Below, one piece after another: positions 24,401 to 39,400 of a stretch of 64,000 bases of DNA. Source of the stretch: Paratinospora sagittata (taxonomy: Eukaryota; Streptophyta; Magnoliopsida; Ranunculales; Menispermaceae); contig CM069598.1 of the NCBI GenBank assembly GCA_035771175.1, positions 18,886,438-18,950,437 on the forward strand, given 5' to 3'. The notes under the pieces were generated by a model that was not told where the DNA came from, did not search any database, and saw only the letters and a program-made list of their open reading frames with translations. A program made the translations under genes and the position numbers. Numbering within the stretch: position 1 is the first letter of the stretch; each line of letters begins with the position of its first letter.

Positions 24401-27400
24401 ATAAACTTCAATAAAATTTCTATTTTTCAATTCAAAAATGCAAAAATTCGACAACAAATTCGATAAAATTAGACAAAATTCGATAAAATTCAACAAAGTT
24501 CGATGAAATTCGTCAAAGAAGTAAAAAAAATGTTATTTCATTAATAAAAACAAAAAAAATATCAATAATTATGTATTATTTTCAACTTCATCAACCAACA
24601 TAGCAATATAAATTTTAAAAAATAATTTAATAAGCTAACAAATTATGTAGTTTATGGGATATGCTTTACTAAAAAGAGAAGAAAAGAAGCAAAAAAATAA
24701 ATAAATAAAGTTGAAATAAGATAAAAACTTAAAAATAAATTAAAAAAGTTCCCAAAGCCATCTTCTTTTAGATAACTCTTATAAAACAAGATTAAAAAAT
24801 AATACATTTAAATAATAAACTAATAAATTAAGTATGGTGGGATTCAAACTAGCAAAGTATATGGTTGAGAAGCAAGCCAACAAAAAACTAAATAAGAAAA
24901 TAAATTAAGACCAAAAGCCACCATTTCAAATTCATCAACCCACTTAATAAGATTGATTTTGTTAGGTCACTTATTAGTATTTTTATGAATTAAAAAGTGT
25001 TTATTTATATTAGTTTTTTACCCTATACTACAATAAATCTATATATTTAAGCATATATAAAAAAAATTTCTGAACTTCTCTAATTAGAAAATTTTTACAA
25101 AAATTCTCCATGTTAAATTAAACTTCTCCAAATTAATTCCAATTTTCAAGTGACCGAAGTCAAGTTGAAATCGAATTTTCGATCCTTGGATGTGAGTTAA
25201 ACAATGTTAAAGTAAAAACACATGTTTCAACCGATTATATTTATACTTTTATATGTGAAAAGTATCTATTTATGTTTGTTTTCATCATTTCTAATAGTAA
25301 TTATGCATATTTTAACATCTATATAGAAATTCTTTAAACTTCTCTAAGTTGGCGAATTTTTACAATAATTCTCCAAGACTTCTCAAACTTCCCCGAATTA
25401 ATTCTGATTTTTAAAGGTCGAAGTGTCGGGTGAAATCGAAGTTTTGAACCTTGATTATAAATAGTTCAACACTACTAAAAACTTAATGAGCACGCATTAT
25501 AAGTCCAAATTTTCTTATGTTTCTAAATGTCCAAAAAAAAAGAGAAAAAGAAATTAGTAGAAATTTAACAAATAAAATGCAATGACATTAGGTTTTACCA
25601 TTTCTTAGTTTTGACATTCTCTAACAACTCTTTTAAGTTTCTAGCTTTTTTTTTCCTATATTAATGATGGTCCCTGAAATCTATACAAATATAATGAGGA
25701 TTCTTGGGCTGTTGACGGTGAAGCCCTTTTGCACGTCAACCGCTCAAAATACCCATCTTATTATTCATTCAAATAACTTTAACTAAATAATTTATATGGG
25801 TAATTGCGTAATTTAACCATCATAGTATTGATTAATCCAAGATATTTGATAAGTGTTGTGATTACCAAACAATTCTTCAAACCACTTAATTCAGTTTTTT
25901 ACTTTTTTATCTTCCACGTCTCTAACTCCCACGTTGTTATTGACGAGAAAACTCCCCACTTCTTTGTTAGTTGCAAGAGTCTCAAGGCACAAGCCGATGT
26001 TAATGAGGTGCAAGACTCAAGAGGGTAGCATTGATGCTTAAGCATTATGGCGATTTTCAATAGCCTTGAGGTGAGGCAGGCCTCAAGGCGTAAGCCTTCA
26101 TGAATTTTTAAAACTATGGGCAGACTATACAATCATAAATCAATATGTGTAAACAATGATTTTTCAAATTAATTATTTGGTTCAAATTTTAGGATGATTT
26201 GGGTCATGCTTTAAATTTAAAAAAAGAAAAAAAAAATCCACTTTAAATACGCATTTTATTGCTAAAAAAACTAAAATGTTTTGAAAAAGTTTAGATGCTC
26301 AGATTTTTTAAGAAAAAAAAAAGTCACATGCTATGATAATACTTAGATCTTTAGGTAATCATCAAATTACAGTTGAAATTATAATATTTAATAGTAACAA
26401 AATCAATTTTAGGTCCTTGAAGTTATCAATTCTAAGCAATCGAAGATTTTTGTAAACACGTTTTTGAAAAGTGAAATCATTAAACAATTTATGTTGTTAG
26501 AAATAGTTTAATTATCTTTCTTTGTGTTTGTGTAAACCTAGCCTTCTCTGTCTTCTTTTTTCGTCCTCTTTCTTGTTCTTACTTCGATTGAAAGGTTAAA
26601 CTCTAGATGTCAATCTAGAGTTTTACTTCATCAGTGCGGATCTTATGGCAAGAGTTTGTGGTTGGACTTGTGCTCGTTTGTTAAGAGTGTGGACAAGTTC
26701 AGATCCAGTTGCAGCTACACTTCGTTTGATTTGAAGCTTGCCATTTTTAGTCAATCCACATTGCTCTAAAAGGTTCCTTGAAGTTGTGAAATTTCGGAGA
26801 ACAATTTTTGAGTTACAATTGGGCTTGTTTTGAACCAAGTTTGTGGAGTCCTTTTTTTTCCCTTTGTAATAGAAGAGTATTTCATTTGGCGTTCTTTACA
26901 TGTTAGTGGATGACTAATGGCTGAAAAGAAACATTTTTCTAATATAGAATAAATGATCTTAATTTTGTTTGGAAATCCATCACATCTAGAAAGTTGAATG
27001 ATAAATTTGTAATAACTATAGTCAATGGCCAGTAGCTCATTGAATTAGGCAACTACCCCCTTTAGGGTTTCACATCTCCTCAACCTCATATGAGGTGAGG
27101 AATTGTTGTACCCCTATTGGGCTTGTTGTGACCCTAATGGGCCTTGGAGTGGGCATTTGTTCCCCATATTAATAGTTGGGATTGCCTTTGTGATGCAGGA
27201 CAAGAAAGAGAAGGGGAGAGAGGAAGAAAAGGAGAGAAAGATATAATCAATATTTTTCTATTCATTCAATCATGCCTTAACTCTATTACATGCCCTTATT
27301 TATATATATCTAAACTACCTAATTGATTCTCACTATGATTCTACATAATATAAAATCAGAATCTTAATAAAACGAGACTTGATTCTCTATATAATCATAA

Positions 27401-30400
27401 AACTAAAATCCTACTAAATAATAAAATCCAAATCCTTAATCACAATAATTACTAAAATTAAATATCTAAAATATTATTTTGTTTATCCCTATTCTTGTGC
27501 CACATTACTTTGTCTTTGATCCATTGATCTGGAATGACTTGTACATATGTGATGATCCAATCTAATAAATACTATATATTGACACAAAAATAAATGGTAA
27601 TAACTATAAATCAATGGAAGCAATGCATATTGTTCACCACTTGAGACCTAAGCTAAATAGAAAAGTTTATAAGCATATTATCAGTAACTATAATGGGTCT
27701 TTCAAAAGACTCTCGATGCCTGGTAATTCAATCAATTTTAAAGTAAGCAAACAACTTATGTGCCAAACAGGAATTCAAAATTTAGGACCTCCTTCCCAAG
27801 ATTCTATCAATCACAATTTTAGTCAAATTCCCAATTTCAAACAGTAGACTCCCACTCATCCTACGTAAGTTCTTGGCACTTGCTTCTAAAGACCTATTTG
27901 CATGCACAACTAATTTAAGTTGAAAAACAAAAATCAAAACAAGTTCTAAAATAGTAGCAATGAGTAATAATTTAACAAATTCCATCATGCAGCCTGTCAA
28001 CTGAGATAAAGGAAAAAAACCAAGTTGACTCTTCCAATAACAATAAGAGCCAATTTGCTTAATGAGTCTGAAAAAAGTGATCGTAAAAGGGGCCAATTTT
28101 TTTTTTCTTTTTTAATTTGAATGTCAAAAGTACCAAGGGGACTATGGAATCAGAGATTGTCAGTGCGAAAATTGCATCCTTAGATCTCTTCCATAGAGAA
28201 CAAGGAGGCTGGTGAATGCTTCACTGGTTCTCATCCCCAATTTAGAAGTGATAAGTTGTATCTGCGAGCAGCTGCCATTCTGGTGGGTATATGAAGTCCA
28301 TTTTGCAGAGCTTGATACTTTTGGCTTTTTCTTTACCTTACTTTCTTTTTTCTTTTTTCTTTATGTTGGTGTTTGGCTTTGGGAATTATGATTTCAAAGA
28401 ACTAATGATCACACCAATGGTGAACAATCCAAGGAACTAAAATAGTAAAAAGAGATGGTTAATCAGCATACCCTTCAAATGCCAGTAGAAAGTGTCTTCT
28501 TCCCATCCATTCTCTCTTAGATTCATAGAACCCGTCATATATGGAATCAAGCCCACTCTTCTTCTTCTCTTCAAGTACGGAGGTGGCAGACTAGAAATGT
28601 GAAATAAATTAGAATATCAAAGAGGTTCACTCATTATAGTAATATCAAATTTCTAATAAAATGGACATATACCTCCCACGTGATTCCACGATCCATAGTG
28701 AATGTAAACATCACAGTAGACGCACCAGACATCTTATCCACATGAACAATCTACAGCATAATGAAATCAATGAAATCTCTAGAGTCAATTACATAGATGC
28801 AGAAGCTCTAATGTGAGAAACAACCTTTGGTTTTTCCTGCAGTTCAACAATGTTGGCTTTCATATCAACAATTCCAGAGTCAAAATGCCCTTCTCTGCGT
28901 GCATTTTGAATAAGAAGATCAAGAATTCTTACGAAAAGCTCAAACAACCTGCATTTCATGCTAATAGTCATTATCTAAGCCAAGACTGCTTAAACAGAGA
29001 GTAAACCAGCCTTATAAGCAACAACCAACAAACCTATTTTGGATTTCAGGAGGCAAGCCTAAGAGACGATTGAGGAAACGACCAACATCATGCATGTCTG
29101 AATCGACTATTCGACCAGAAAACTTTCCAGAATCCTTTCCATTTCCTGAAACAAATTGTGAAAACTGGAAAGTTGACATCAAATAACTCATTGACAGAGG
29201 AAAGGACCATTGGCTATAAGAAATGTCCAAAGTAAAGGAATCCACCAAATCAGAGATGGTGACTGAATAATAATGATAAAACTCTTCAGAGAGAAAGAAA
29301 GAACTCTTCAATTGCAATCTCAGTAATATTTTACACAGCGACAATAAATACAATACTATGATAAGAAGAATGTGTGCAGAAAAGAAGTACCCAGAACAGT
29401 ATCCCTGACTATCCCAACAGACACAAGAGCAGCTTTTGCCTTCATGATAAAATCTTCAATCGTATCTGGTTTTTCAGATGAACACCCAGGAGGTACAACT
29501 GGCAGTGGATCCTGAAAAACTATTTATCAGTTTAATTCCAGAAATGATTCAGCTCGATTCAAATAAAACTGAATAAACAGAGGATTTATTAAAACCTGCT
29601 CGAGTAGTCCTCTATACATCATCATCAAGGCCCTTTTTCCATAACCACTATCATAATTATAAGCACTTAAAGATGGTCCAGCCCTGCAATAACATACGCA
29701 GCCAAATGGTGAGCATATAATAACCTAACGAGCTCTGCTGCATTGAAGAGTACGAAACATCGATACACATTTCACAATAAGCAATCACTAGAAACAACCA
29801 AACGTACCGACGGTCTCCCTGTGTTAATGCTCCAAGAGATTCTAACCTCTTTGCTACTATCGACGCAAATCGACGTTCACCTCCAAGATTAGTGAAGAGA
29901 AGCCTGTAGGTCAGTGAGAGATATAAACCAAGTCGAAAAAGTAAATTGAGCAGCAAAAAAGAATATGAAAATTTCTTTTTGATAAGAAACATAAAACAAA
30001 TTGTACAATTAAGAAGAAAGATTGTACAGGGACAAAAGAATAGCACCAGTGATGCTAAGATGGGCTAAGAGAAAAATCAACTACAAGCAACATGCCCCCG
30101 ACCCCTTACTCGTTCAACTCATAGCCCTTCGACAATTTACAAGCTGAAACCCATGAAGATGCAAAGAAAAGAGATGAGTCCCACACACTGAGAGACTAGT
30201 AAACTTTCCTACAAAAATACTTTTGTTGCGTTCCTTCCACATACACAACACAGAGAAAGTAATGATGCTACAGTATGATCTTACGATTCGGTTAAGATTC
30301 CAAACCATTCTAAGTTTCTAACAAACAAGCACTCCACAAAGAGGTGTTGAACGAACTCTGAGTGATGATTACATAAGCTGCACCACTAAGGTGGCAAGGT

Positions 30401-33400
30401 CATGAAGAGGAAATGCCTTCAAGCATCCTGCAGTGTTGATTCTTTTGAGGGCAATGAGCCATCGAACACCTTTTACATGGTTGGGCTGTAGGGGAAAAAG
30501 CCTAATTGAGGAAATTATCAAGTGCAGCTAAACAACCATAAAGAAGTTAATTGCTTGGCTAGGTTCAAATTGGAGTTTAGTGAGGTTGTGTTGAGTCCTT
30601 CTGAATTTCCCTCTAGCTAAAGAGTCCTGGTTAATGAGAATGCTTCTGGTGTTTTAATTCCTAAAGGTTCTTAATTTTTTGTATATTTGTAAACCACAGA
30701 TTAATAGATTGATAAAGTTTCCATTTTGAAGAAAAAAACGAAGAAGCATGTAAGCAGAGATGAAGTCATGCAAAAGGAAGTAAACTGAACACCAAATAAA
30801 CAAGACAAGTGCTTTGGCCTAATATATTCCTCTACAAAACAGAAACTATTAATAAAAACTAACTAAAACATGATTCACATTCACCAATAACCATAACTCA
30901 TCAAATAATATGTTCATATTAATATTTAAAATCACAGATCACCTTTGGAAGTGGTTATCCTTCATTGATTTGGAATAAAATGAAGGAAGCTCAAAGAAAA
31001 AAAAAATGATGAAACAAGTAAAAGACGACAGTTACAGAAATGCTCCATGGTGATATTCTATCTTTGAAAAAGCTATAGTAATCTATCTACTTTAGTGACC
31101 CATAAAAGTATCACACATTATGAAAACTTTTGGCTCATTAAAGAAGTTGTATGTGATCCTAGAAAAGTGTATTTAATTCAATGATTGTAGTGTAGGTTTG
31201 TTACTTAGCAGATCACTGTATTCCAATTGTATGTGAACCAATTGCAAGTGCATTTATTTCAATACAGCATAGCATTGTCCATGGTAAAAATTTTAGACTA
31301 ATAACTATTGAAATGTTGGGTTCATGTCCTATGGTCAGCAGCTTTATCCAGAAATGTCGAACATTAGGAACCATCCCATCTAGGCCTTCTGAAGATTAAA
31401 CAGTGGCTGGACAGACTGAATAATGATCTTCAAAACTACATTTTCAATTCTCTCTCATTTACTCCATAACATACAGTATAGCATATCATTTTAGTTGGGC
31501 CAGATTTGATATTATTCTTGACAAAAAATGCTACCCAAGATAAAAGCAGAAGTCAAATACACATTAGTGCATTTCTGAATAGAAGCTTTACTAAGTTACT
31601 CCCATATGGATTCCTCTAAAAGAAAGTAGTTCATAGTGTTTTCAGAAATTCTCTTTGAACAGGTTGAAGCTTTCACCCAAAAATAAGATTGAAGTCCAAA
31701 TGTATCCAAAATGAAGCGCCAAATTGATATTGCGATTTATTTACTTAATTAGTGCATTTTCTTGCTAAAGATAGATGCATTTGACTTGATCGAAAAAACC
31801 AGCTTTCAAGGTGGGAACAGTACAGTAAAGCAAACATTTCTAAATGGTACAAATAGGCAATAATTTATCAAATCAATGGTTTTACAAATGGTAGAAGCGT
31901 AGTCCTGAAGGTGCATTTCTGACCTGTACTCAGGTGCAGATGCTTGATTTGATCGATGTGTTCTTCCAAACTGTTGTATTGCTCGGTCAGCACTCCAAGG
32001 AAGTTCAAGAGTCAAATGAACCCTTCTTCTCTGAATTTAAATGTTAAATAGAACCAAATGAGAATTGAAGAAAAACATAGGAAGCAAGTGGAGAAATAAA
32101 CCAATGCTAGAGAGATGCATTCATTTTTAGAACCCCACACTACATTTTTGCTATTTATGTCCGGTGTTCAAGTACTAGCAATGAGCGACAGTCTAAGGAT
32201 TACACCATAGCAGGTACGAAAACTTCACAACATCAATTTACCTGATTAAGTGCCCTTCTATCTGCCTGTAAAGAGACACCGGCTGATCCAGCTTCAGAGA
32301 TTACAGCAACCAACTTTTTCCCATCCATGAAAAGTTGCTTTTCATGCATGTTAACCATTTCCATGGCCACATCCTTTCTGAAAAGCACATAGCATATGAC
32401 CAATGGGAGCTAAATATAGCAACGTAACAAGTTTTTCAGGAAAATCAGACTCACGTGTTCCTTGCTTGATAAATGACACCTTTACCATTGGATGCCCTTA
32501 CAAGCATACCTCGCCTGCCCGTCATTTCTGCAACATTATCAGGGCCCCCAAGCTGCACCAAAGTTAGCTAATATTACAGGCAAAATAAATTGTAAGAATA
32601 ACAAGAAATACAAACTGCTAAACCCATGCAATACGAGTGGTCTCGAGAAAGAAATCTAATCTAACCTAGATAATTAAATACTTTTTGAATCTATTAGATA
32701 AAAGGCGAATTTCAAGCTGAATCTCTTGATATTATACTACAAAAATGTAAAATTAAGCTTCAGAATTCAAACAAAACCCTCAGTTCTAATTGTACCAAAG
32801 AAAAGTGAATCTCGGGTTTAATTCTTCCTACAAATTAAATACAATAAAAATTAGATCAATGGATGTGTTTGCCAGCTATATTATGCCATACAATGTACAC
32901 AGCATCATTCCCTTACCTAACTTAAAATATTGCAACTATGAGATGCAAATGTCTATTTTATTTTGATAACAAGCTAATACACAATTGAGCTTATATTTGA
33001 AATAGATCTTTTGTTCATCCAATTATAACACTTTTTTCTTCAATTTTCATAGAATGTTTCTTCAAAGAATTCCCTATTGTGCAATTTGTTAACACTGAGC
33101 TTTGAAGCTGCAATGTCAAACAGGTGGACTTGTTTCATACTCAAAAGGATAAGCCCACAAAATGAGCACAATAGAACTAAAATTAAACATATGTCTAAAA
33201 TAACTTTCAAGAACAAAGGCCACGATAGGTAAAGAAGAAGGCAGTAAATTAGAAGTGCTACACGACAAATAGGTAACAACATCTAACTGCAATGCACAAG
33301 CAACTTAGGAAATTTATATAGAAAAGAAAAGGTGAGCTTCTAGACTTTTGGCAAGTACTTGGGTGTTTGCTTCTTCATAGGCTAATGGCTTCTCACTCTC

Positions 33401-36400
33401 AGATTGGTTCTTAAGTTGGTGTAACTGTCTGTATCAGGGTTGTGAATATTGAGATTAAGTTTCTATTCATTTTTGTTTGGGGTGGGATAGGTTTCCTGTT
33501 CCTTGCTTGCAAGTTGGGAGCTGGATGTGGAGGTGTTTATTATTTTGTTGTTTGATAGAGATTGTTTGCAGTGCTAAGTACCTCTAGTGCTTTCCTCCAA
33601 GTGTGTCACCTGGTTTTATTTTACTAAATTAATACAATATATTACTTGTTTCTGCTAAAAAAAAAAACAAAAAACAAAAAACAAAACAAAACAAAAGGAT
33701 AAGCCCACAAAATGAGCACAACAGAACTAAAATTAAACAAATATCTAACATAACTTTCAAGAACAAAGGCCGAGAAGTAAAAGAAGGCAGTGAATAGAAG
33801 TGCTACACGACTCAAAGGTACCAGATTTGACTACAATGCACTAGCAAATTAGGAGATTTATAAAGAAAAGAAAAGAAAAGGCGAGCTTCAGAAGCTACCT
33901 TCACTCATAAAACTCTAATAACTACTAACAAGCATTTCTTTTTTCCTGTCTGTGCTGTGCCAACACATGATTTAAGAGAAATAAACAAAAGAAGCATAAG
34001 TGGTGCATGGACCACCCATCAATCATCATGATCTCACCTTATCACAAATATTGAAGTTGCTAGGAGCTTAAATAGATCCTACTGCCCAATTCAACTCTAT
34101 CAATAGCTACAACGTGACGCACAAAACGCTTCTCTAACCTCAATTGGGGCAAGGAAAGGAGCCATAAATGATTTTTTTTTCTTAATTTTTGAGAAGAAAC
34201 AAAAAAAGAAGCCATAAATGATGGATACTAGGTGTGCAAGTGAGTTCTACAGACGATCATAATACATGAATCTTATCCAATTTATAGGGTGCCTCATTCT
34301 TAAGATAACTGCAGGGCAAATACTGAAAATAAATAAAATTAATCACATAATTATAAAATGCACTCGATAAGACATTTTAAAATGTTCAAAAATTTACCAC
34401 TAATTTTCACGATGAAAATGTGCAAAACTGCAATAATTAAATAAAAATCAAGAAAAACTATTGATAAACAGTATTAACGGAGTCAGCAGTAATAATGAAT
34501 CAATTAAAATGATTAAGATAATGGTTATCTAATAATCGTAACAAATTTATTAACATGATCAATTATGAAATGTAGTCTGTGTATACCTTAAATCATTAAA
34601 AAAAATATTGATTATTAATAACTACTTGCTAACTTAATAATCTATTTTCTAATTCATCATCCTGCTATTTAAGAACTTAAAAAATTGAAAATATTCTGCA
34701 AATTTTAGGGGATCTTTCTCAATATTTCATTGGTTGAATTACAAATTAAATGGAAAGAAATGTAAATAATAGGCCAAAAAATCCAAATTAATACAAAAAA
34801 TAAATTGATCCAAAAAAATAAGTCAAAAAAGTTACAATTTTTTTTTTAAAATACATATATTTTCTTTTAAGAATTAACATATATTTTATTTTAAGGACAT
34901 AATGTTTTATAAATTTATTTTCCCAACATTAATTTCGATCTAATACTATTAGTAACTAAATTTCTTTTACTTACTAAGAATTGCTCAATTGAAAATAAAA
35001 TAAATATTTAAAATATCTCTTCCAATTGCTACACGTGGCTACGTGCTCAAAAGATTTTTATTTTTTTTTGACAAGAAACAAAATAGTTGTTGTACAAGTT
35101 TAAGCCAATACAAAAAGAGTAAAAACATGCTCAAAGAATTTGAACTGGCTTAACACGAGGTAATTCTTTAATTAATCAAGATTTCTTAACTAATACACAA
35201 ATTTTTAATTACAACAAAATGAAATTACAAGTTAAAAAATTTTTAAAGCATGGAACTTTGAAAAGAATCATTAAAAATTTCATACAATTTAATATTACTG
35301 GAAACTTTCAATTACTTAAAATTGATTACACAACAAGACATTGAGAATAATAATTTTTTTATTTTCTGAAATTTATATTAAAATTTTAAAGCATTATTCA
35401 CATTTCCATAAGAGATTAAATTCCAAGAGAATTTTATATTTGGGTGCAAATAAACCCAATTATGCAAAAATTCAGTCACAAATTAAATAGCCTTCAAAAA
35501 GTTATAAATTCAAATAATTAAGAGTAAAAATAGTAGTTCTTCTTCCAAAAAAGGTAAATGGATTCCTAAGCTCCTAGCACATTAATTTAGACACACACAT
35601 CAATCATAAATCTTACACCTAAAAAAAGAAAAATTGATAGATACTGAGGATCGATTCAGAAATCCTCTACATATATTGGAAATGTTTCTCAACCTTCAAT
35701 CCATATATCAACATAGAAGCATACAAGAGAATTCATTGTATGCAAAATGCATTAAGCATTCTCGATGTCATAACCATATTCCAATAAATATTAATAGGTG
35801 TATAATTATGATTGTTTCAGCGTCTCTTAGAATTTTTGCAAATATTTTTAACATCAAAGAAAAAAATCTCAACAGAATATCAAAACTTCTTTAAGATGGC
35901 AAATTTTCGTAAAAATTATCCATGTTGAATTGGCTTCCCTGAATTAAATTAAAATTTGAAGAAACTGAAGTTCAGGCCAAGTAGAGTTTTCAATCCTTGT
36001 TACTATATTGAGGTTGATTCGTGCTTTTGCACTTTTAACAAGTCAAACACCAAATAATGCCACCAGAAAACACTCTTTATATAATATGTCAATATGTACA
36101 AGAAGCTTACCATCTCATTCAATTTAAATATTTAACATTAGTAGGCATACCAGTTTCAATTAAATCAAATGTGTTTGTGAGTAACAATGATTAATGAAAG
36201 AGACACAACATTTATTAGTTAACTACTTAATAAATTGACTAGTTCTTTTTGATGTCCATGATAAATATAAAATAATTTCAAAACCCAATATGGAATGTGG
36301 TGGACTCCTTCGATCGTATATAAGAACCATTAATCAGAAAGGTTATTAAAATTTACAAACTAGCTATCTTCACTTTCATTATTTCTATTCAAGTACTTCG

Positions 36401-39400
36401 ATTTAGCCATATAATATTGATATTCAAATAGCGGGCAAGGACATAATTAGTTCAAGAGGCTTACACCCCAAATTAAATATAATGCATGCCTAAATAGAAA
36501 GTTAACTACATATTGTATTAGCAGATTTATTATTTTAAAATTAAGTAACATATATGTCTTCAGCGTTAACTTTTAAAAAGAGTACTTTAAAACTTGAAGC
36601 CCAAAGAAATAATGATATGAAATTAGAACATGTCTAGTTATCTAACAAGTTGCATTACTAGGTTTTCCATATTAAGAGTAAATAAGCAAAAGTCAAAAAT
36701 TTTAATTCGCTCCTTTGCTCCCTTAAAATTCGGAATTAATTTTGGGGAGTACAATTCGACAATGGAGAATTTTTGTAGACATTCAACATTGAAGAGAAGT
36801 ATAAAAAATTCAATTAAAGGTTGTAAAGATCTATGCTTCTTTTAGATATGCTAAAACAAGCAATTTAAAGACTTTTACGCTTAACATATATAAGAGATAA
36901 ATAGATTAATTACCCTTAGTTTATAAATTACTTGCTCATTTTTGTTTGGAAATAGAGTTTGTTCTTTAGTTTCTAACAATTATATATGAAATTGTTGTAA
37001 AATAAACAAGAGAAAGATATAATGTGGTTCGGCTCAATGGCCTACGTCCACGGGAGAAGATGAGGGAATATTTCTTCTTCATAGTGCCTCTATGGGAGAG
37101 CACCATATAAATAGATACAGGGTTGTACACGCGCATAGTAACTTTTACATATTCAGTATTTGTTAAATATGGCAACTCCTAAATGGCTCCACAACACTCC
37201 CCCTCAAGTTGGTGAATAAAGGTTTGGACACACTTCCCAGCTTGGACACACTTCCCAGCTTGGACACACTTGCTTGAAATGTAGTATGGCTTAACCCATT
37301 AGCGAGCACATCGACAAGCTGATTACAGATCAACCCACTATCAAACTTCTCTTTAATGAAGTGTCTATCAATTTCTATATGCTTGGTTCGATCATGTTGA
37401 ACTGGGTTATGGGCAATGTTGATTGCAGACTTATTGTCACAATAGAGTCTCATAGGACCATTCCAACGTATGTTCAAGTCTTCCAAAATTATCTGCAACT
37501 ATAATAGCTCACAAACCCCTTGTGGCATTGCTCGGAATTCTACTTATTACTGGATCTAGCCACCACATTCTGCTTTTTACTTCGCCATGTCACCAAATTC
37601 CCACAAGAAACGTACAATATCCAGCAGTTGATTTTCTGTCAACTACTGAACCAGCATAGTTTGCATCTATATATGCTTCAAGTACCACTCTTGTGTTTCT
37701 TTTAAATAAGATGTTTTGTCCTGGAGTCCCTTTAAGATACTGTAAGACACGGCTAGCTGCTTACAAATGAATCTCTTTAGAATTGTGCATGAACTGACTT
37801 TATCACACTCACAGCATATGCAATATCAAAGTCTCGTGTGAGAAAGATAGATGAGTCTCCCTACTAGTCTTTGATACATCTCTTTATTAACAATAGGTGC
37901 TTCTTGTGGAACAAGGTGGTGATGAGTCGTCATGGGATTCATAGGAACTCAAGAGATGCTAGTGTGTCCTCCAAAGCTACCTATCGTAGTCCGTGGAAGT
38001 TCATACATTCCCTTTATCCGATTTTTTCCAACGTGACTTGACTTAAAGTGGGCAATGGAAGTTTGATTAAATTTTGGGAAGATAATTGGTGTGGGACTTC
38101 CAGTTTTTGTGACCTATTTCCCCAAATTTACAGACTATCTACTATGCCTAATCATCCAATCTCTGATTTTAGTGTCACCTCGAACAATGAGAGGGACAGG
38201 CCTTCTTGGTGTCTCCATCTTAGAAGGGAACCCTCAAACCGTGAACAAGGACTAAAAATTAGCCGAATTTCGGCGAAATTAGCCGAATTTTTTCGGTTTT
38301 TTTACCATCGAAGCGAAAAGTGGGATGTAAAATAAAAAATGCAAAAATTCGCTAAATAATTCGATAAACTTCGACAACTTCGACAAAATTCGATAAACTT
38401 CGACAAAAGTTTAGTTTTTCAATAAAAAAATGCAAAAATTCGAGCAAAAATTCGACAAAATTCGATGAAATTAGACAGAGAAGTAAAAAAGATGTTACTT
38501 CATCAATAAAAAACAAAAAAAACACTAATAATTATGTATTATTTTCAACTTCATCAACCAACATAGCAATATAAATTTTAAAAAATAATTTAACAAGTTA
38601 ACAAATTATGTAGTTTATGGGATATGCTTTACCAAAAAAAAAAAGAAACGAAGCAAAATAAATAAATAGTTAAAGTCGAAATAAGATAAAAACTTAAAAA
38701 TAAAGTAAAAGATTTCCTAAAGTCATCTTTTTTTAGTTAACTCTTATGAAACAAGATTAATAAACAACACATTCAAATAATAAACTAATAAATTAAGCAT
38801 GATAGAATTCAAACTAGTAAAGTATATGGTCGAGAAGCAAGCCACCACAAAATTAAATATCAAAATAAAGAAAACAAATTAAGACCAAAAGCCGTCATTC
38901 AAATTCATCAACTCACTTAACAAGATTGATTTTGTTAGGTCGCTTATTGATATTTTTATGTATTAAAAGTGTATTTATATTAGTTTTTAGCTTATACTAC
39001 AATAAATTTAGATATTTAAGCATATATGCAAAAACTCTCTAAACTTCTCTAATTTAGCAAATTTTTACAAAAATTCTCCATGTCGAATTAAACTTCTCCG
39101 AATTAATTCTGATTTTTGAAGGTCGAAGTTTAGGGCGAAATCGAAGTTTCGTACCTTGACCGTGAATGCCTTGAAGCTTCTTCCCTCCTTGACATTCTTG
39201 AACTTGCGCAACTCTCAAATGATAATGACAGCGTGAATTAGCCCCTTGATTCCTCGAGGGAGTTCTCCTCCAAATCCTCTTTACATCATCTTTATTCTCA
39301 AACAATTACTGAACCAAATGTTAATTTCTTCCCCCATGACTTCGTCTAGAAGGCTCATGTTACGTCTAAGGCCAAGTTTTTGTGATGGACCATTGCCCAT

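Noticed and set aside
26623..26838. 71-codon minus-strand frame as a small gene
   Set aside because: No recognisable family, no splice context, and intronic position.
27060..27590. A confirmed solo LTR
   Set aside because: The layout is suggestive, but no TG/CA ends with matching 5-bp duplication could be found, so it is listed only as possible.
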